NCBI GenBank assembly: GCA_033875255.1 | Contig: JAWZSN010000016.1 | Span: 62,001-126,000 of the forward strand | Length of the DNA: 64,000 nt | From: Marinimicrococcus sp033875255 | GTDB lineage: Bacteria; Pseudomonadota; Alphaproteobacteria; Geminicoccales; Geminicoccaceae | Direction of reading: 5' to 3' | Shown here: piece by piece, positions 15,465 through 25,028 of the stretch | How positions within the stretch are numbered: position 1 is the stretch's first letter | Layout of the letters: every line of letters starts with the position of its first letter | The notes under the pieces: model-generated | What the model was told of the DNA's origin: nothing | Databases searched by the model: none | What the model saw: the letters and a program-made list of their open reading frames with translations, nothing else | Translations under genes and position numbers: made by a program

Positions 15465-16106
15465 ATGCTCGAGACCTGCCTGGCGGCACTGCCGCTCGTC
15501 GCCATCCTGCGCGGTATCCGGCCGGAGGAGGCCCTGCCGGTGGGCGAGGCGCTGGCCGGTGCCGGCTTTCGCATCATCGAGGTGCCGCTCAACTCGCCCG
15601 AGCCCCTCGAGAGTATCCGCCTCCTGGCGCGGCGCTTCGGCGACGGGCTGCTGGTGGGCGCCGGGACGGTGACCAGTCCCGCCGCCGCAGGGCAGGTGGT
15701 GGAAGCGGGGGGCCGGATCATCGTCATGCCGCACGGCGATGTCGGGGTGATCCGCGAGGCCAAGCGGCTGGGCGCTTTCTGCGTGCCGGGCGTGGCCACG
15801 CCGACGGAGGCCTTCGCGGCTCTGACAGCCGGCGCTGATGCCCTGAAGCTGTTCCCCGCCGAGCTGATCACGCCGCCGGTCGTCAAGGCGATGCGGGCGG
15901 TTCTGCCGCAGGGTACGCGGCTCTTGCCGGTGGGCGGGATCGAGCCCGGCGGCATGGCGGTCTACCGGGCGGCCGGTGCCGCCGGCTTCGGGCTCGGCTC
16001 CGCCCTCTACCGGCCCGGCATGGCGCCGGCGGAGGTGGCGGAGCGCGCCCGGCGCTTCGTCGAGGCGTGGCGGGGCGGGGAGCAGCCCGCCCCGGCATCG
16101 GCCTAA
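15465..16106 (+). CDS. dgoA: 2-dehydro-3-deoxy-6-phosphogalactonate aldolase
   Basis: Class I aldolase that splits KDPGal (and often KDPG) into pyruvate and glyceraldehyde 3-phosphate. The 213-aa TIM barrel shows LVAILRGIRPEEA at the N-terminus. The Schiff-base Lys is in ADALKLFPAELI near residue 127, and phosphate-binding loops occur at GAGTVTSP and PVGGIEPG. ATG 15465 follows AGGGAGAA. As the only aldolase in the operon it may serve both upstream kinases. It ends by overlapping the convergent peptidoglycan-binding gene by 4 bp. Confidence 0.92.
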   Translation: MLETCLAALPLVAILRGIRPEEALPVGEALAGAGFRIIEVPLNSPEPLESIRLLARRFGDGLLVGAGTVTSPAAAGQVVEAGGRIIVMPHGDVGVIREAKRLGAFCVPGVATPTEAFAALTAGADALKLFPAELITPPVVKAMRAVLPQGTRLLPVGGIEPGGMAVYRAAGAAGFGLGSALYRPGMAPAEVAERARRFVEAWRGGEQPAPASA

Positions 16107-16720
16107 CCGGGGTTGCCCTGGCGGTCGACGAACAGCCGCACCAGGGTCTCCTGGTCGGGCAGGCCGGTCTTGGCGAGGCCGGTCTTTTCCTGGAACGACT
16201 CGAACCCGGCGCGGGTCTTGGGGCCGAAGGCGCCGTCCGCGCTGCCGCTCAGATGGCCGGCCTTGATGAGGGCCTCCTGGGCGCGCCTGAGAATGGCCGA
16301 GTAGAGCGTTACCGTCTTCTCGCCGACCTTGGCCTCGACCAGCGGCGACTTCTCGGCGAGGCGCTGGCTCTCGAAGAACTCGAGAAGCGCCTCGGCCATC
16401 TGGCCGATGCGGATCTCCGGCTTCTCGGCGCAGTTGCTGAGCACGAGATTCATCACGAGCTGGTCGGACTGCCAGGGCAGGGCGTCGAACACGCCGCTGC
16501 GATACTTGTTGGTGGCGGAGAAGTAGCCGTCCAGCCAGGTCTTGACGAGGACGAGGTCGCCCTGGCGCTTCTCCTCCACCGTCTTGTTGATCTCGCTGCA
16601 GGGCAGCGAGCCGAGGCCGCGCACGTCGAAGGCGCCGTTTCGATCCGCCGCCGAGGACGGCGCCGAGAGTGCAACGACGACGGCCGCCGCCGTGAGGGTC
16701 GTGCACGAGAGTCGCCGCAT
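16103..16720 (-). CDS. Exported peptidoglycan-binding-domain protein
   Basis: A 205-aa protein with a Sec signal (MRRLSCTTLTAAAVVVALSAPSSAA, cleavage near residue 25). The middle contains an HdeA-like segment, CSEINKTVEEKRQGDLVLVKTW through VLSNCAEKPEIRIG, with two cysteines that could pair. The C-terminus is a PG_binding_1 domain (LIKAGHLSGSADGAFGPKTRAGFESFQEKTG). It probably sits in the periplasm bound to peptidoglycan. No catalytic domain is seen. It is monocistronic, 83 bp from the universal stress gene. Confidence 0.75.
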   Translation of the reverse strand: MRRLSCTTLTAAAVVVALSAPSSAADRNGAFDVRGLGSLPCSEINKTVEEKRQGDLVLVKTWLDGYFSATNKYRSGVFDALPWQSDQLVMNLVLSNCAEKPEIRIGQMAEALLEFFESQRLAEKSPLVEAKVGEKTVTLYSAILRRAQEALIKAGHLSGSADGAFGPKTRAGFESFQEKTGLAKTGLPDQETLVRLFVDRQGNPG

Positions 16721-16803
16721 GGTCCAAACCTTCCCAAGAGCCGCAAACCGTGCCGGACTAGCGCAGGGGCATGGTCCGGCGCAACAGGTCGTTTCCGGTT
16801 CGC

Positions 16804-17637
16804 TCAATGGGCGAACAATACCGGAAGGGGCGTGCTACGAAAGACACCGAGCGTGTGGGGGCCGCAGCGCTGGGACAGCAGCACCCGGCGATAGCTGCCG
16901 CCCATGACCACGAGATCGGCGCCCACCGCCTGGGCGTGCGCGAGCAGGGTCTCGGGCGTGGCTTCGGGCAGGCAGGCGGTGGTGCAGTCGAGACCATGCG
17001 CCCGCAGATAGGCGCTCGCGTCGTCGAGGAGGGTGGCGCAGGACTCCATGCCCTCGCCCTCCTCGGCGCACACAAGATCCACCGGCACCTCGCCCCACAG
17101 GCGCAGCTGGGCATAGAGCTTCATCGCCCGCGCCGACTCGACCGAGCCGTTATAGGCGATCATCACCTTGCCGATTGGCGATTGCGTGGCGGCCAGGCCG
17201 AGGATCGGCCGGACGCCGCTGGCGAGGAGCTTGAGGAGGGCGTTCTCGGGCTCCTCGAGCACCCCCTCCTCGAACCAGCCGCGCAGGCTGAGCACCAGGA
17301 GATCGTGATAGCGGCAGGCGCGCAACAGCTCGTCGAGCGGGTCGCCACGCCGCTCGAGGCGGGTGACCGCGACGCCGTGCTGCGGTCCCAGCCGCTCCAG
17401 CTCGCGCAGCGTCTGCTCGGCATTGTCGCTGCTCTGCCTGATGCGCTCGGCCGCCGCCAGGTCGCCCGCGTCGCTGCCGCCCAGAGGCGACGGCTGGAGA
17501 TCGGCCAGCCGCTCGACCTCGACGATCGAGAGGGCGCCGATCTCCGCCCGGTGTCGCGCCGCCAGCTCCACCACGTAGGCGAGCTTGTCTGCGAGGCCCG
17601 GGGTTCCTGAAACTCCGACCAGGATACGTCTGATCAT
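16804..17637 (-). CDS. Tandem universal stress protein
   Basis: A 277-aa protein with two UspA-like domains in tandem. The first begins IRRILVGVSGTPGLADK and ends near the RPILGLA strand at about residue 150. The second starts at KVMIAYNGSVESARAMK and ends with VVMGGSYRR and TLPVLFAH-like strand residues. The glycine-rich nucleotide loop of the second half departs from the strict ATP-binding consensus, so ATP binding is uncertain. ATG 17637 is chosen because the protein then begins directly with the first beta strand. Such proteins respond to starvation or oxygen stress. Confidence 0.85.
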   Translation of the reverse strand: MIRRILVGVSGTPGLADKLAYVVELAARHRAEIGALSIVEVERLADLQPSPLGGSDAGDLAAAERIRQSSDNAEQTLRELERLGPQHGVAVTRLERRGDPLDELLRACRYHDLLVLSLRGWFEEGVLEEPENALLKLLASGVRPILGLAATQSPIGKVMIAYNGSVESARAMKLYAQLRLWGEVPVDLVCAEEGEGMESCATLLDDASAYLRAHGLDCTTACLPEATPETLLAHAQAVGADLVVMGGSYRRVLLSQRCGPHTLGVFRSTPLPVLFAH

Positions 17638-17734
17638 CAAGCAGTCCTGTCTGTCGCCCATGCTGCGCCGAAGGAGGCCAAAGGAGGCATTGTCCCCCTC
17701 GGGGCGCCGTTGTCCAGCAATCGAGGGAAGGCCG

Positions 17735-18916
17735 CTAGAGGGTGCTCATGCCGTGCCGCATTGCTGCACGCTTGGCGGGCGCCGCCATGTCGAGCATCCG
17801 CATGCCCGCGCCGCGCAGTGCTGCCAGCGGCGTGATGTCGTTGGAGAACAGGCGGTTGAGCCCGTCGGTGAGCCACAGGCGGCGCATGTTGGCGGGCCGG
17901 CGGGCACGCTCGTAGGGAATGAGCGCGTCGCCGCCGCCGAGATCCTGGCCGTGCCGCCGGGCGCGCACGAGCTGCTCGCACAGGCAGCCTATGTCGGCCA
18001 CGCCCATGTTGAAGCCCTGGGCATGGATCGGATGCGCGCCGTGCGCGGCGTCGCCCACCAGCGCGATGCGCGGCGCCACGTAGCGCGCGGCATGCTGGGC
18101 CGAGAGCGGCCAGCGCCCCACCGGCCCGTCGATCTCGAGAGCACCCAGGACGTCGCCGATCTGCTCGTGCAGGCGTGCTGCCAGGGCGGCCGGCGGCAGG
18201 GAGGCGATACCGGCCGCCTCCTCGTGGGTCTCCACCCAGGTGACCCCGCAGCGCCGGCCGGGCAGCGGCAGGAGGGCGAGCGGGCCCTGTGGCCGCAGAT
18301 GCTCGCGCACCCGCCAGCCATGTGCCCGTTGGTGGGCGACGACGAAGACGATGGCGGTCTGGCGGTACGTCCAGCGCTCGAGCCCGATCCCCGCCAGGGT
18401 GCGCACGCTCGAGCCGCGCCCGTCGGCGCCCACCAGCAGGGCCGCCTCGAGCGTGCCGCCGTGGTCCAGGTGGAGCGCGACGGACTGACGCCGGCGCTCG
18501 ATCGTCGCGAGCTTGCCGGTGCGCAGAAGCTCCGGCCCGGCCGCGGCCTCGGCCGCCGCCAAGAGGGAGCGCCGCAGCAGGTGGTTCTCGAAGCCGTAGC
18601 CGAAAGGCTGGCCGAAGGTTTCGCGGGCGCGGTAATCGACGGCAGCGCCGCCGGCCACGTCGCGGACCCGCGTCTCCCAGATCGGTGCGGCGTGGGGATG
18701 GCAGTGCGGCCAGGCGCCCAGGCGCGTCACCACCTCGTGACTGCTGCCCAGGAGCGCCAGGGTGCGGCCGTTGGCCGGGCTCTCGAGGATGCGCTCGCGC
18801 GGCTGCGGGTCGATCACTGCGACGCGCAGACCCTCGCGGGCGAGCCCGGCTGCCAGCAGCAGCCCGGCATGGCCGCCTCCGGCGATCGCCACATCGATGG
18901 GACTGGATCGGGACAT
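17735..18916 (-). CDS. UbiH/UbiF-family FAD-dependent ubiquinone hydroxylase
   Basis: A flavin monooxygenase of the UbiH/UbiF/VisC/COQ6 group that hydroxylates the ubiquinone ring precursor at the membrane. The 393-aa protein from ATG 18916 shows the FAD dinucleotide fold IAGGGHAGLLLA, the DG motif VGADGRGS and the second FAD motif GDAAHGAHPIHAQGFNMGVAD. A further in-frame GTG/ATG 39 bp upstream would lengthen it slightly. Ring position specificity (C5, C6 or C1) cannot be read. It runs in the same direction as rpoH, 50 bp downstream of it. Confidence 0.88.
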   Translation of the reverse strand: MSRSSPIDVAIAGGGHAGLLLAAGLAREGLRVAVIDPQPRERILESPANGRTLALLGSSHEVVTRLGAWPHCHPHAAPIWETRVRDVAGGAAVDYRARETFGQPFGYGFENHLLRRSLLAAAEAAAGPELLRTGKLATIERRRQSVALHLDHGGTLEAALLVGADGRGSSVRTLAGIGLERWTYRQTAIVFVVAHQRAHGWRVREHLRPQGPLALLPLPGRRCGVTWVETHEEAAGIASLPPAALAARLHEQIGDVLGALEIDGPVGRWPLSAQHAARYVAPRIALVGDAAHGAHPIHAQGFNMGVADIGCLCEQLVRARRHGQDLGGGDALIPYERARRPANMRRLWLTDGLNRLFSNDITPLAALRGAGMRMLDMAAPAKRAAMRHGMSTL

Positions 18917-18966
18917 TGCGCCGGCACCCTGCCGCAGCGCCGGCGCGCTGTCCATCCGTCTCGCGG

Positions 18967-19863
18967 TCAGGCGGGCTGCGCCGTGAACAGCGCCGCGTCC
19001 GCCGGATCCTCGACCCGGCGCAGCAGCGCCGAGCGGAGCTTCATGAGGGCGCGGTGCTCGATCTGGCGCACCCGCTCCTTGCTGATGCCGAGCCGTACGC
19101 CCAGCTCCTCCAGCGTGCGCCCGTCGTCACGCAGCCGACGCTCGCGGATGATGGTCTGCTCGCGCTCGGAGAGCTCCTTGAGCGAGGAGGCCAGCCACTG
19201 CGAGCGCTGCCGCGTGTCGTGCCGCTCCTGCACGATCTCCTCCGGCGTCGGACGCTCGTCGGCCAGGAAATCCTGCCAGACGTCCTCGCCGTGGACGCTG
19301 ATCGAGGCGTTGAGCGACTGGTCGCCGCTCATCAGCCGCATCTCCATCGCCTCGACCTCGCCCACCGGCACCGCCAGGGCCTCGGCGATGTAGGCGCGGC
19401 CCTCGTCGTTGAGATCGGCGCCGCGGCCGTCATCGATCTTGGCGCGCAGCCGTCGCAGGTTGAAGAACAGCGATTTCTGCGCAGCGGTGGTGCCGGTGCG
19501 GACCACCGACCAGTTGCGCAGGATATAGTCCTGCATCGCCGAGCGGATCCACCAGGCCGCATAGGTCGAGAAGCGCACCTCGCGCTCCGGCTCGAAGCGT
19601 GCGGCCGCCTGCATCAGCCCCACCACGCCCTCCTGGACGAGGTCTGCCAGCGGCAGGCCGTAGTTCTTGAACCGGCTGGCGGTGCTGATCACCAGCCGCA
19701 TATAGGACGTGACGAGCTCGTGAAGTGCGGCCTCGTCATCCTCGTTGCGCCACAGGCGGGCCAGCTCCATCTCGCGCTCGCGCGTGAGGAGCGGCGCGTT
19801 CATCGAGTCGCGAATGAGCTGCCGGTTGGCGCGCTGGGTGTCCACCGTGTCGGAGATCGCCAC
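18967..19863 (-). CDS. rpoH: RNA polymerase sigma-32 (heat-shock) factor
   Basis: Alternative sigma factor that directs RNA polymerase to heat-shock promoters. The 298-aa protein has region 2 (LADLVQEGVVGLMQAAARFEPE, then FSTYAAWWIRSAMQDYI), the RpoH box QKSLFFNLRR that marks this subfamily, and region 4 with an HTH (TLEELGVRLGISKERVRQIE). Start GTG 19863 is chosen because GGAGG lies 7 bp upstream; an in-frame start at 19920 would add a basic, disordered tail. Two FtsH genes and the HtpX-like gene in the window are plausible regulon members, which is inference. Confidence 0.94.
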   Translation of the reverse strand: MAISDTVDTQRANRQLIRDSMNAPLLTREREMELARLWRNEDDEAALHELVTSYMRLVISTASRFKNYGLPLADLVQEGVVGLMQAAARFEPEREVRFSTYAAWWIRSAMQDYILRNWSVVRTGTTAAQKSLFFNLRRLRAKIDDGRGADLNDEGRAYIAEALAVPVGEVEAMEMRLMSGDQSLNASISVHGEDVWQDFLADERPTPEEIVQERHDTRQRSQWLASSLKELSEREQTIIRERRLRDDGRTLEELGVRLGISKERVRQIEHRALMKLRSALLRRVEDPADAALFTAQPA

Positions 19864-20212
19864 TATCGTACCTCCGCCGCTGCGTTGACGAGGCCGGGTG
19901 CCTCGCTCCCGTAACGGCAAGCCGTCTCGAACGTTCCGCTATCTAGTACGGGCCGAAGAACCTGAAGGATCAATTGAGATCACGGCAGAATGACGGCGGC
20001 GTGCCCGGGAAACGACCGGGCCGTTCCGCGCAAGCTCTTGATCCAGTGCTCATCATTGCGCGGGCCCTCCGATATCATGACGTCGAATTAACGCCTGGGT
20101 CATCTCTATATGGGGACTCCCGGCAGGCGTTGTGAGGGATGCGCTGCAAAGGGTTGAGATGGCGGGCCTGGTGGCCCAAGAAGGCGTCGCCTTGCTGCAG
20201 GAGCGAAGATCC
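19864..20212. other. Divergent intergenic region rpoH / thiolase
   Basis: 349 bp without a gene between divergent rpoH and the thiolase gene. It should hold both promoters, but no -35/-10 pair is convincing by eye. A perfect 6-bp stem GCCCGG (20003-20008) / CCGGGC (20016-20021) with a 7-nt loop lies near the middle. Confidence 0.5.
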
Positions 20213-21414
<1,202 letters not shown>

Positions 21415-21418
<4 letters not shown>

Positions 21419-22293
21419 GCGCGGCGGGCGATGCGGGACTGCCCGAGGTCGTGAGCACCGTCGCCGGGCTGCGCCAAAGGGTGGCGGCGTGGCGTGCCCA
21501 GGGGCTCACGGTCGGCTTCGTGCCGACCATGGGTGCGCTGCATGCCGGTCATCTGGCGCTGGTCCGGCACGCCCTCGAGCGGTGCGACAGGGCGCTGGTC
21601 TCGATCTTCGTCAACCCCTCGCAGTTCGCCGCCAACGAGGATCTCGACCGCTACCCGCGCACGCTGGAAAGCGATCGTGGAAAGCTTGCGGCGATGGGCG
21701 CGCATCTGGTGTTCGCCCCCTCGGCGCGCGAGATGTACCCGGCGGACTTCACGACCGGCGTCGCGGTCGGCGGCCTGGGCGAGGGGCTGTGCGCGGTGAC
21801 GCGTCCGCATTTCTTCGGCGGCGTGGCGACGGTGGTCACCAAGCTCTTGAACCAGGCCCAGGCCGACATCGCCGTTTTCGGCGAGAAGGACTACCAGCAG
21901 CTGTTGGTGGTGCGTCGGCTGGCCCGCGACCTCGACATCCCGACCGAGATCGTCGGGCACCCGACCGAGCGGGAGGAGGACGGGCTCGCGCTGTCCTCGC
22001 GCAATGCCTATCTGAGCGTCGACCAGCGGCGGACGGCGGCGGGGCTTCCAGCAGTGCTGCAGCGCACGGCGGCGTCACTTGCCGGCGGAGCGCCGGTCGG
22101 CGGCACCCTTGCGCGGGCACGCGAGGAGCTGCTGGCGTGCGGCTTCTCGCGGATCGACTATGTAGAGCTGCGCGACTCGCAGACGCTGGCGCCGGTGGAT
22201 CCGCTCGGCGGGCGGGAGGCGCGGCTGCTGGCGGCGGCATGGCTGGGCGAGGTGCGGCTGATCGACAACCTCGCCGTGGCCGCCGCACGGTGA
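21415..22293 (+). CDS. panC: Pantothenate synthetase
   Basis: Condenses pantoate with beta-alanine using ATP, the last step of pantothenate (vitamin B5) synthesis. The 292-aa protein shows PTMGALHAGHLALV (HIGH-like nucleotide motif), FVNPSQFAANEDLDRYPR, FGEKDYQQL and SSRNAYLS, all conserved in PanC. ATG 21415 overlaps the thiolase stop by 4 bp. No panB is in the window. A strong stem-loop follows the stop. Confidence 0.95.
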
Positions 22294-22300
22294 GACCTGC

Positions 22301-22337
22301 GCCCGTGACACGGCGTTCTCACGCCGGCGTCACGGGC
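22301..22337. terminator. Bidirectional stem-loop between panC and tatA
   Basis: GCCCGTGAC (22301-22309) pairs with GTCACGGGC (22329-22337). Inside it CGGCGT (22311-22316) pairs with ACGCCG (22321-22326) around a TCTC loop, giving a 15-bp stem with one small internal asymmetry. It lies between convergent panC and tatA, so it probably ends both transcripts. There is no T-tract on either side, which is common in high-GC genomes. Confidence 0.7.
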
Positions 22338-22356
22338 GGCAAGGCCGGCTCTGGCT

Positions 22357-22548
22357 TCAGGCGACCTTGCTCTCGTCCTTGAGAGCACTCTTGGGCTCGT
22401 CGTCGTCCTCCTTGAGGCCGGCCTTGAAGCTCTTGATGCCCTTGGCGAAGTCACCCATCACGTTCGGCAGCTTGCCGGCGCCGAAGACGATGAGGATGAC
22501 CGCCAGGACGATCATCCAATGCCACATGCTGAAAGCACCCACAGGCAA
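22357..22548 (-). CDS. tatA: Sec-independent protein translocase TatA
   Basis: Pore-forming subunit of the twin-arginine translocase. The 63-aa protein has one N-terminal membrane span (MWHWMIVLAVILIVFGAGKLP), the FGAGKLP hinge, an amphipathic helix (VMGDFAKGIKSFKAGL) and an acidic tail, which is the whole TatA layout. tatB and tatC are not in the window. The start may be the first Met or the internal Met before WHW; the difference is a few residues. Confidence 0.95.
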   Translation of the reverse strand: MPVGAFSMWHWMIVLAVILIVFGAGKLPNVMGDFAKGIKSFKAGLKEDDDEPKSALKDESKVA

Positions 22549-22681
22549 GCTCCTTGACGTGTGCTGGTTGAAGGCTTTTTCGAGCTTCGCCAGAGGCTAT
22601 CCGCATCATCATGGGCTGCCAAGTGAAAGCACGTCGCGGTTCCGTGCAGCGGTGCCGCACCCCCGATCGGCCGCACCGGCC

Positions 22682-23539
22682 TCAGCAGGCGCGTCCGCGG
22701 CGCAGCCGGTGATGCAGCCAGAACAGCGGCGACAGGGCGGCGATCACCATCTCGTTGGGCCGCATGAGCCCCGAGAGCAGCCGCTCGCGATAGCGCGAGC
22801 GGCTGAAGAGATGCTTGAGCCGCCAGCGTTTCGGACGGGTCGGCGGCAGGCGATGGTCGCTCTTGAAGGGACCTTGCACGGCTACCATCGGGAAATACGC
22901 GAAGGTACCGGGAAGAGCCGCGTAGGCGGCGTCGATCCCCGCACCGGCGAGGCGTACCAGGGCGGTATCGGGCCGCTCCGGCGGATGCTCCTGCAGCCAG
23001 GCGAGCAGGCGGGGGCTCGCGATATAGGCGTGGCAGCAGGCCGAGGCGGTACGCAGCAGATGCGGCGCCACGAACCAGGCGCGCAGCGGCCAGTGGCCGA
23101 GAAAGAGGATGGTCCAGTCGCAGGGCAGGCTCTCCAGCGCGGTCCTGATCGAGCGTACCCGGGCGGGGCTCGTCCGGCGCGAGAACTGCACGTCATCCTC
23201 GAAGATGGCGATGGTCCGCTGGCCACGCCGCAACGCCTCCAGCGCCACCTCGCGATGCGACTGCCAGATGCCGCGGATCGGTTTGGTGGGATGGCGCTCG
23301 GGGCGGAAGAAGCGCACCCGGCCGCACAGGCCCACGCGATGAAACTCGGCCGCGGCGCTGGCGGCGCGGTCCTCGCGGCTCTTGAGCGAGATGCAGTAGG
23401 CGGCATCGAGGAACGACCAGTCGAGCGCCTCTGCCGCCTCCGCTGAACCGCCCGAGCAGTGCGGGCAGCCCGGCCGGGGCGGGCAGACATGGTAGAATCC
23501 GCCGCCGGTCGGCATGGCTTTCGCCGTCTCCTCGCCCAT
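22682..23539 (-). CDS. Glycosyltransferase family 25 protein
   Basis: A 285-aa protein of the GT25 (LgtB/LpsA-type) family that transfers sugars, usually galactose, during lipopolysaccharide or glycan assembly. The domain begins AYCISLKSREDRAASAAAEF near residue 55, and the IFEDDVQF motif gives the acidic metal/nucleotide site. SHREVALEAL and a C-terminal basic segment follow. The N-terminal 50 residues contain a CxxxxxxCPHC cysteine cluster not typical of the family, perhaps a small metal-binding extension. ATG 23539 is preceded by GGGAGCGG. It stands alone between tatA and the catabolic operon. Confidence 0.75.
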   Translation of the reverse strand: MGEETAKAMPTGGGFYHVCPPRPGCPHCSGGSAEAAEALDWSFLDAAYCISLKSREDRAASAAAEFHRVGLCGRVRFFRPERHPTKPIRGIWQSHREVALEALRRGQRTIAIFEDDVQFSRRTSPARVRSIRTALESLPCDWTILFLGHWPLRAWFVAPHLLRTASACCHAYIASPRLLAWLQEHPPERPDTALVRLAGAGIDAAYAALPGTFAYFPMVAVQGPFKSDHRLPPTRPKRWRLKHLFSRSRYRERLLSGLMRPNEMVIAALSPLFWLHHRLRRGRAC

Positions 23540-23648
23540 CGGTTCCGCTCCCGCGAGCCCTTCGATGGCGCCGCGCTGACAAAGCGCGTGGCGCCATTCA
23601 AGAAAGTCGCCTGCGCTGCCCCGGGTTGCAAGGATGTGGCGATGCGGC

Positions 23649-24992
23649 TCAGGTGGGGGCGAACATGCGCTCCATCTCGCGGCGCACCCGCACCACCGGG
23701 TCCTGCGGGTCGATCTCCACGTCCGTCCAGCGCAGCGCCGCGCCTCTGGCCACGTCGCTTTTGAGACGGACCTTGTGGGCGAGGCCCAGCGGCAAGAGCC
23801 CGTCACGCAGGCTGACCTCGGCCGGCACCTGCCGGCCCCAGACGCAGTAGCCGCCCTCGCCGTCGAGGATCTCGCCGGCCTGGAGGTCGCGCTTGGCGGT
23901 GGCCACGACATCGGAGCGGAAGCCGGTGGGAGCGCCGGTGGGCTCGCCCCTGAGCGCGACCGAGGCCACCGAGATGCCGAGCTCGAGGCCGATCAGGTGG
24001 ATTGGTCGGTAGAGGGCGATGTGCTCGAACCGGTCGTCGGGGAGCAGCTTGTACTCCTCCGCGCAGAAGCGGACATAGTCGTGCCCGGCGGCGATAACGA
24101 CATAGGTGCCCATCTGCAGGTGGTTCTCCACCGGCCGCATGTCGCGGTGCAGCGAGGAGACCACTTCCGTCGTGCCGCTTCTGGCCAGCACGCCGCCCTT
24201 CTCCTCGGGCCGGCACACGCTCGAGAGCTCGTAGATGGAGGCGGGCGGGAAGGAGAGCCCGTCCGGCTGCGGCACCAGGCCGGTGGCGTTGCACACCGCG
24301 CTCATCTCGATGCCCGACTTGGTGCCGTCGAGGAAGCTGTTGAACATCTTGGGATTCATGCGGCCGCGCTCGGCCTTCTCGGGCGACAGCCCGTAATGCT
24401 CCCAGACCGTGTCGGGGGTGCTCTCGTGGAAGGCAGGGTGGTAGCGCGTGCCCTTGCCGGCGCACACCACCTCGAAGCCGCAGGCCCGGGCCCAGTCGAC
24501 ATGCTCGCAGATCAGCGCCGGCTGGTCGCCATAGGCCAGCGAGTAGACGACGCCGGCCTGCCGCGCTCGCTCGGCCAGGAGCGGCCCCGCCACCACGTCG
24601 GCCTCGACATTGACCATCACCACATGCTTGCCGTTTTCGATGGCGGCGAGGCAGTGGGCGATGCCCGCACCCGGATCGCCCGTGGCCTCGATCACCACCT
24701 CCACGGCCGGGTGCGAAAGAACCGCCTGCGCGTCCTCGGTCACGCAGGTGGCCCCGCCTCTGGCCGCGTCGTCGAGCGAGCGGGCGGAGAAGCGCTCCTC
24801 CTCCCAGCCGCAGTAGCGGAGGTTCTCCTTCGCCCGCTCGGGCGCCAGATCGACCAGGCCCACGAGATGGAGGCCGGGGGTGCGGCGCACCTGGGAGAGG
24901 AACATGGTGCCGAACTTGCCGGCCCCGATCATCCCGATGCCGACCGGCCGGCCTTCGCCGGCGCGGCGCAGGAGCAGCGCATTGAGATTCAT
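23649..24992 (-). CDS. NAD(P)-dependent oxidoreductase with C-terminal SAF domain
   Basis: A 447-aa protein with an N-terminal Rossmann fold (VGIGMIGAGKFGTMFLSQV) of the homoserine-dehydrogenase-like NAD-binding type. A long central catalytic domain follows, with GKGTRYHPAFHESTPDTVWEHYG and NPKMFNSFLDGTKSGIEM. The C-terminal SAF-type region (VVATAKRDLQAGEILDGEGGY) resembles the beta-clip of sugar-acid dehydratases. I know this architecture from catabolic clusters but cannot assign a reaction. It is the last gene of a five-gene operon with iolG-like, aldolase and dehydrogenase partners, 36 bp after the previous gene, so a role in polyol or sugar-acid breakdown is likely. ATG 24992 has a GAGAGGAGAG site. 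Confidence 0.75.
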   Translation of the reverse strand: MNLNALLLRRAGEGRPVGIGMIGAGKFGTMFLSQVRRTPGLHLVGLVDLAPERAKENLRYCGWEEERFSARSLDDAARGGATCVTEDAQAVLSHPAVEVVIEATGDPGAGIAHCLAAIENGKHVVMVNVEADVVAGPLLAERARQAGVVYSLAYGDQPALICEHVDWARACGFEVVCAGKGTRYHPAFHESTPDTVWEHYGLSPEKAERGRMNPKMFNSFLDGTKSGIEMSAVCNATGLVPQPDGLSFPPASIYELSSVCRPEEKGGVLARSGTTEVVSSLHRDMRPVENHLQMGTYVVIAAGHDYVRFCAEEYKLLPDDRFEHIALYRPIHLIGLELGISVASVALRGEPTGAPTGFRSDVVATAKRDLQAGEILDGEGGYCVWGRQVPAEVSLRDGLLPLGLAHKVRLKSDVARGAALRWTDVEIDPQDPVVRVRREMERMFAPT

Positions 24993-25028
24993 GAGAGCTC
25001 TCCTCTCGAGCGCCCGGCGGCGCCGTTG

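Noticed and set aside
19864..20212. Sigma-70 or sigma-32 promoter pairs for rpoH and the thiolase gene
   Set aside because: TTGATC with TACTAG or TATATG elements occur, but spacing is 13 or 19 bp and the matches are too weak to list.
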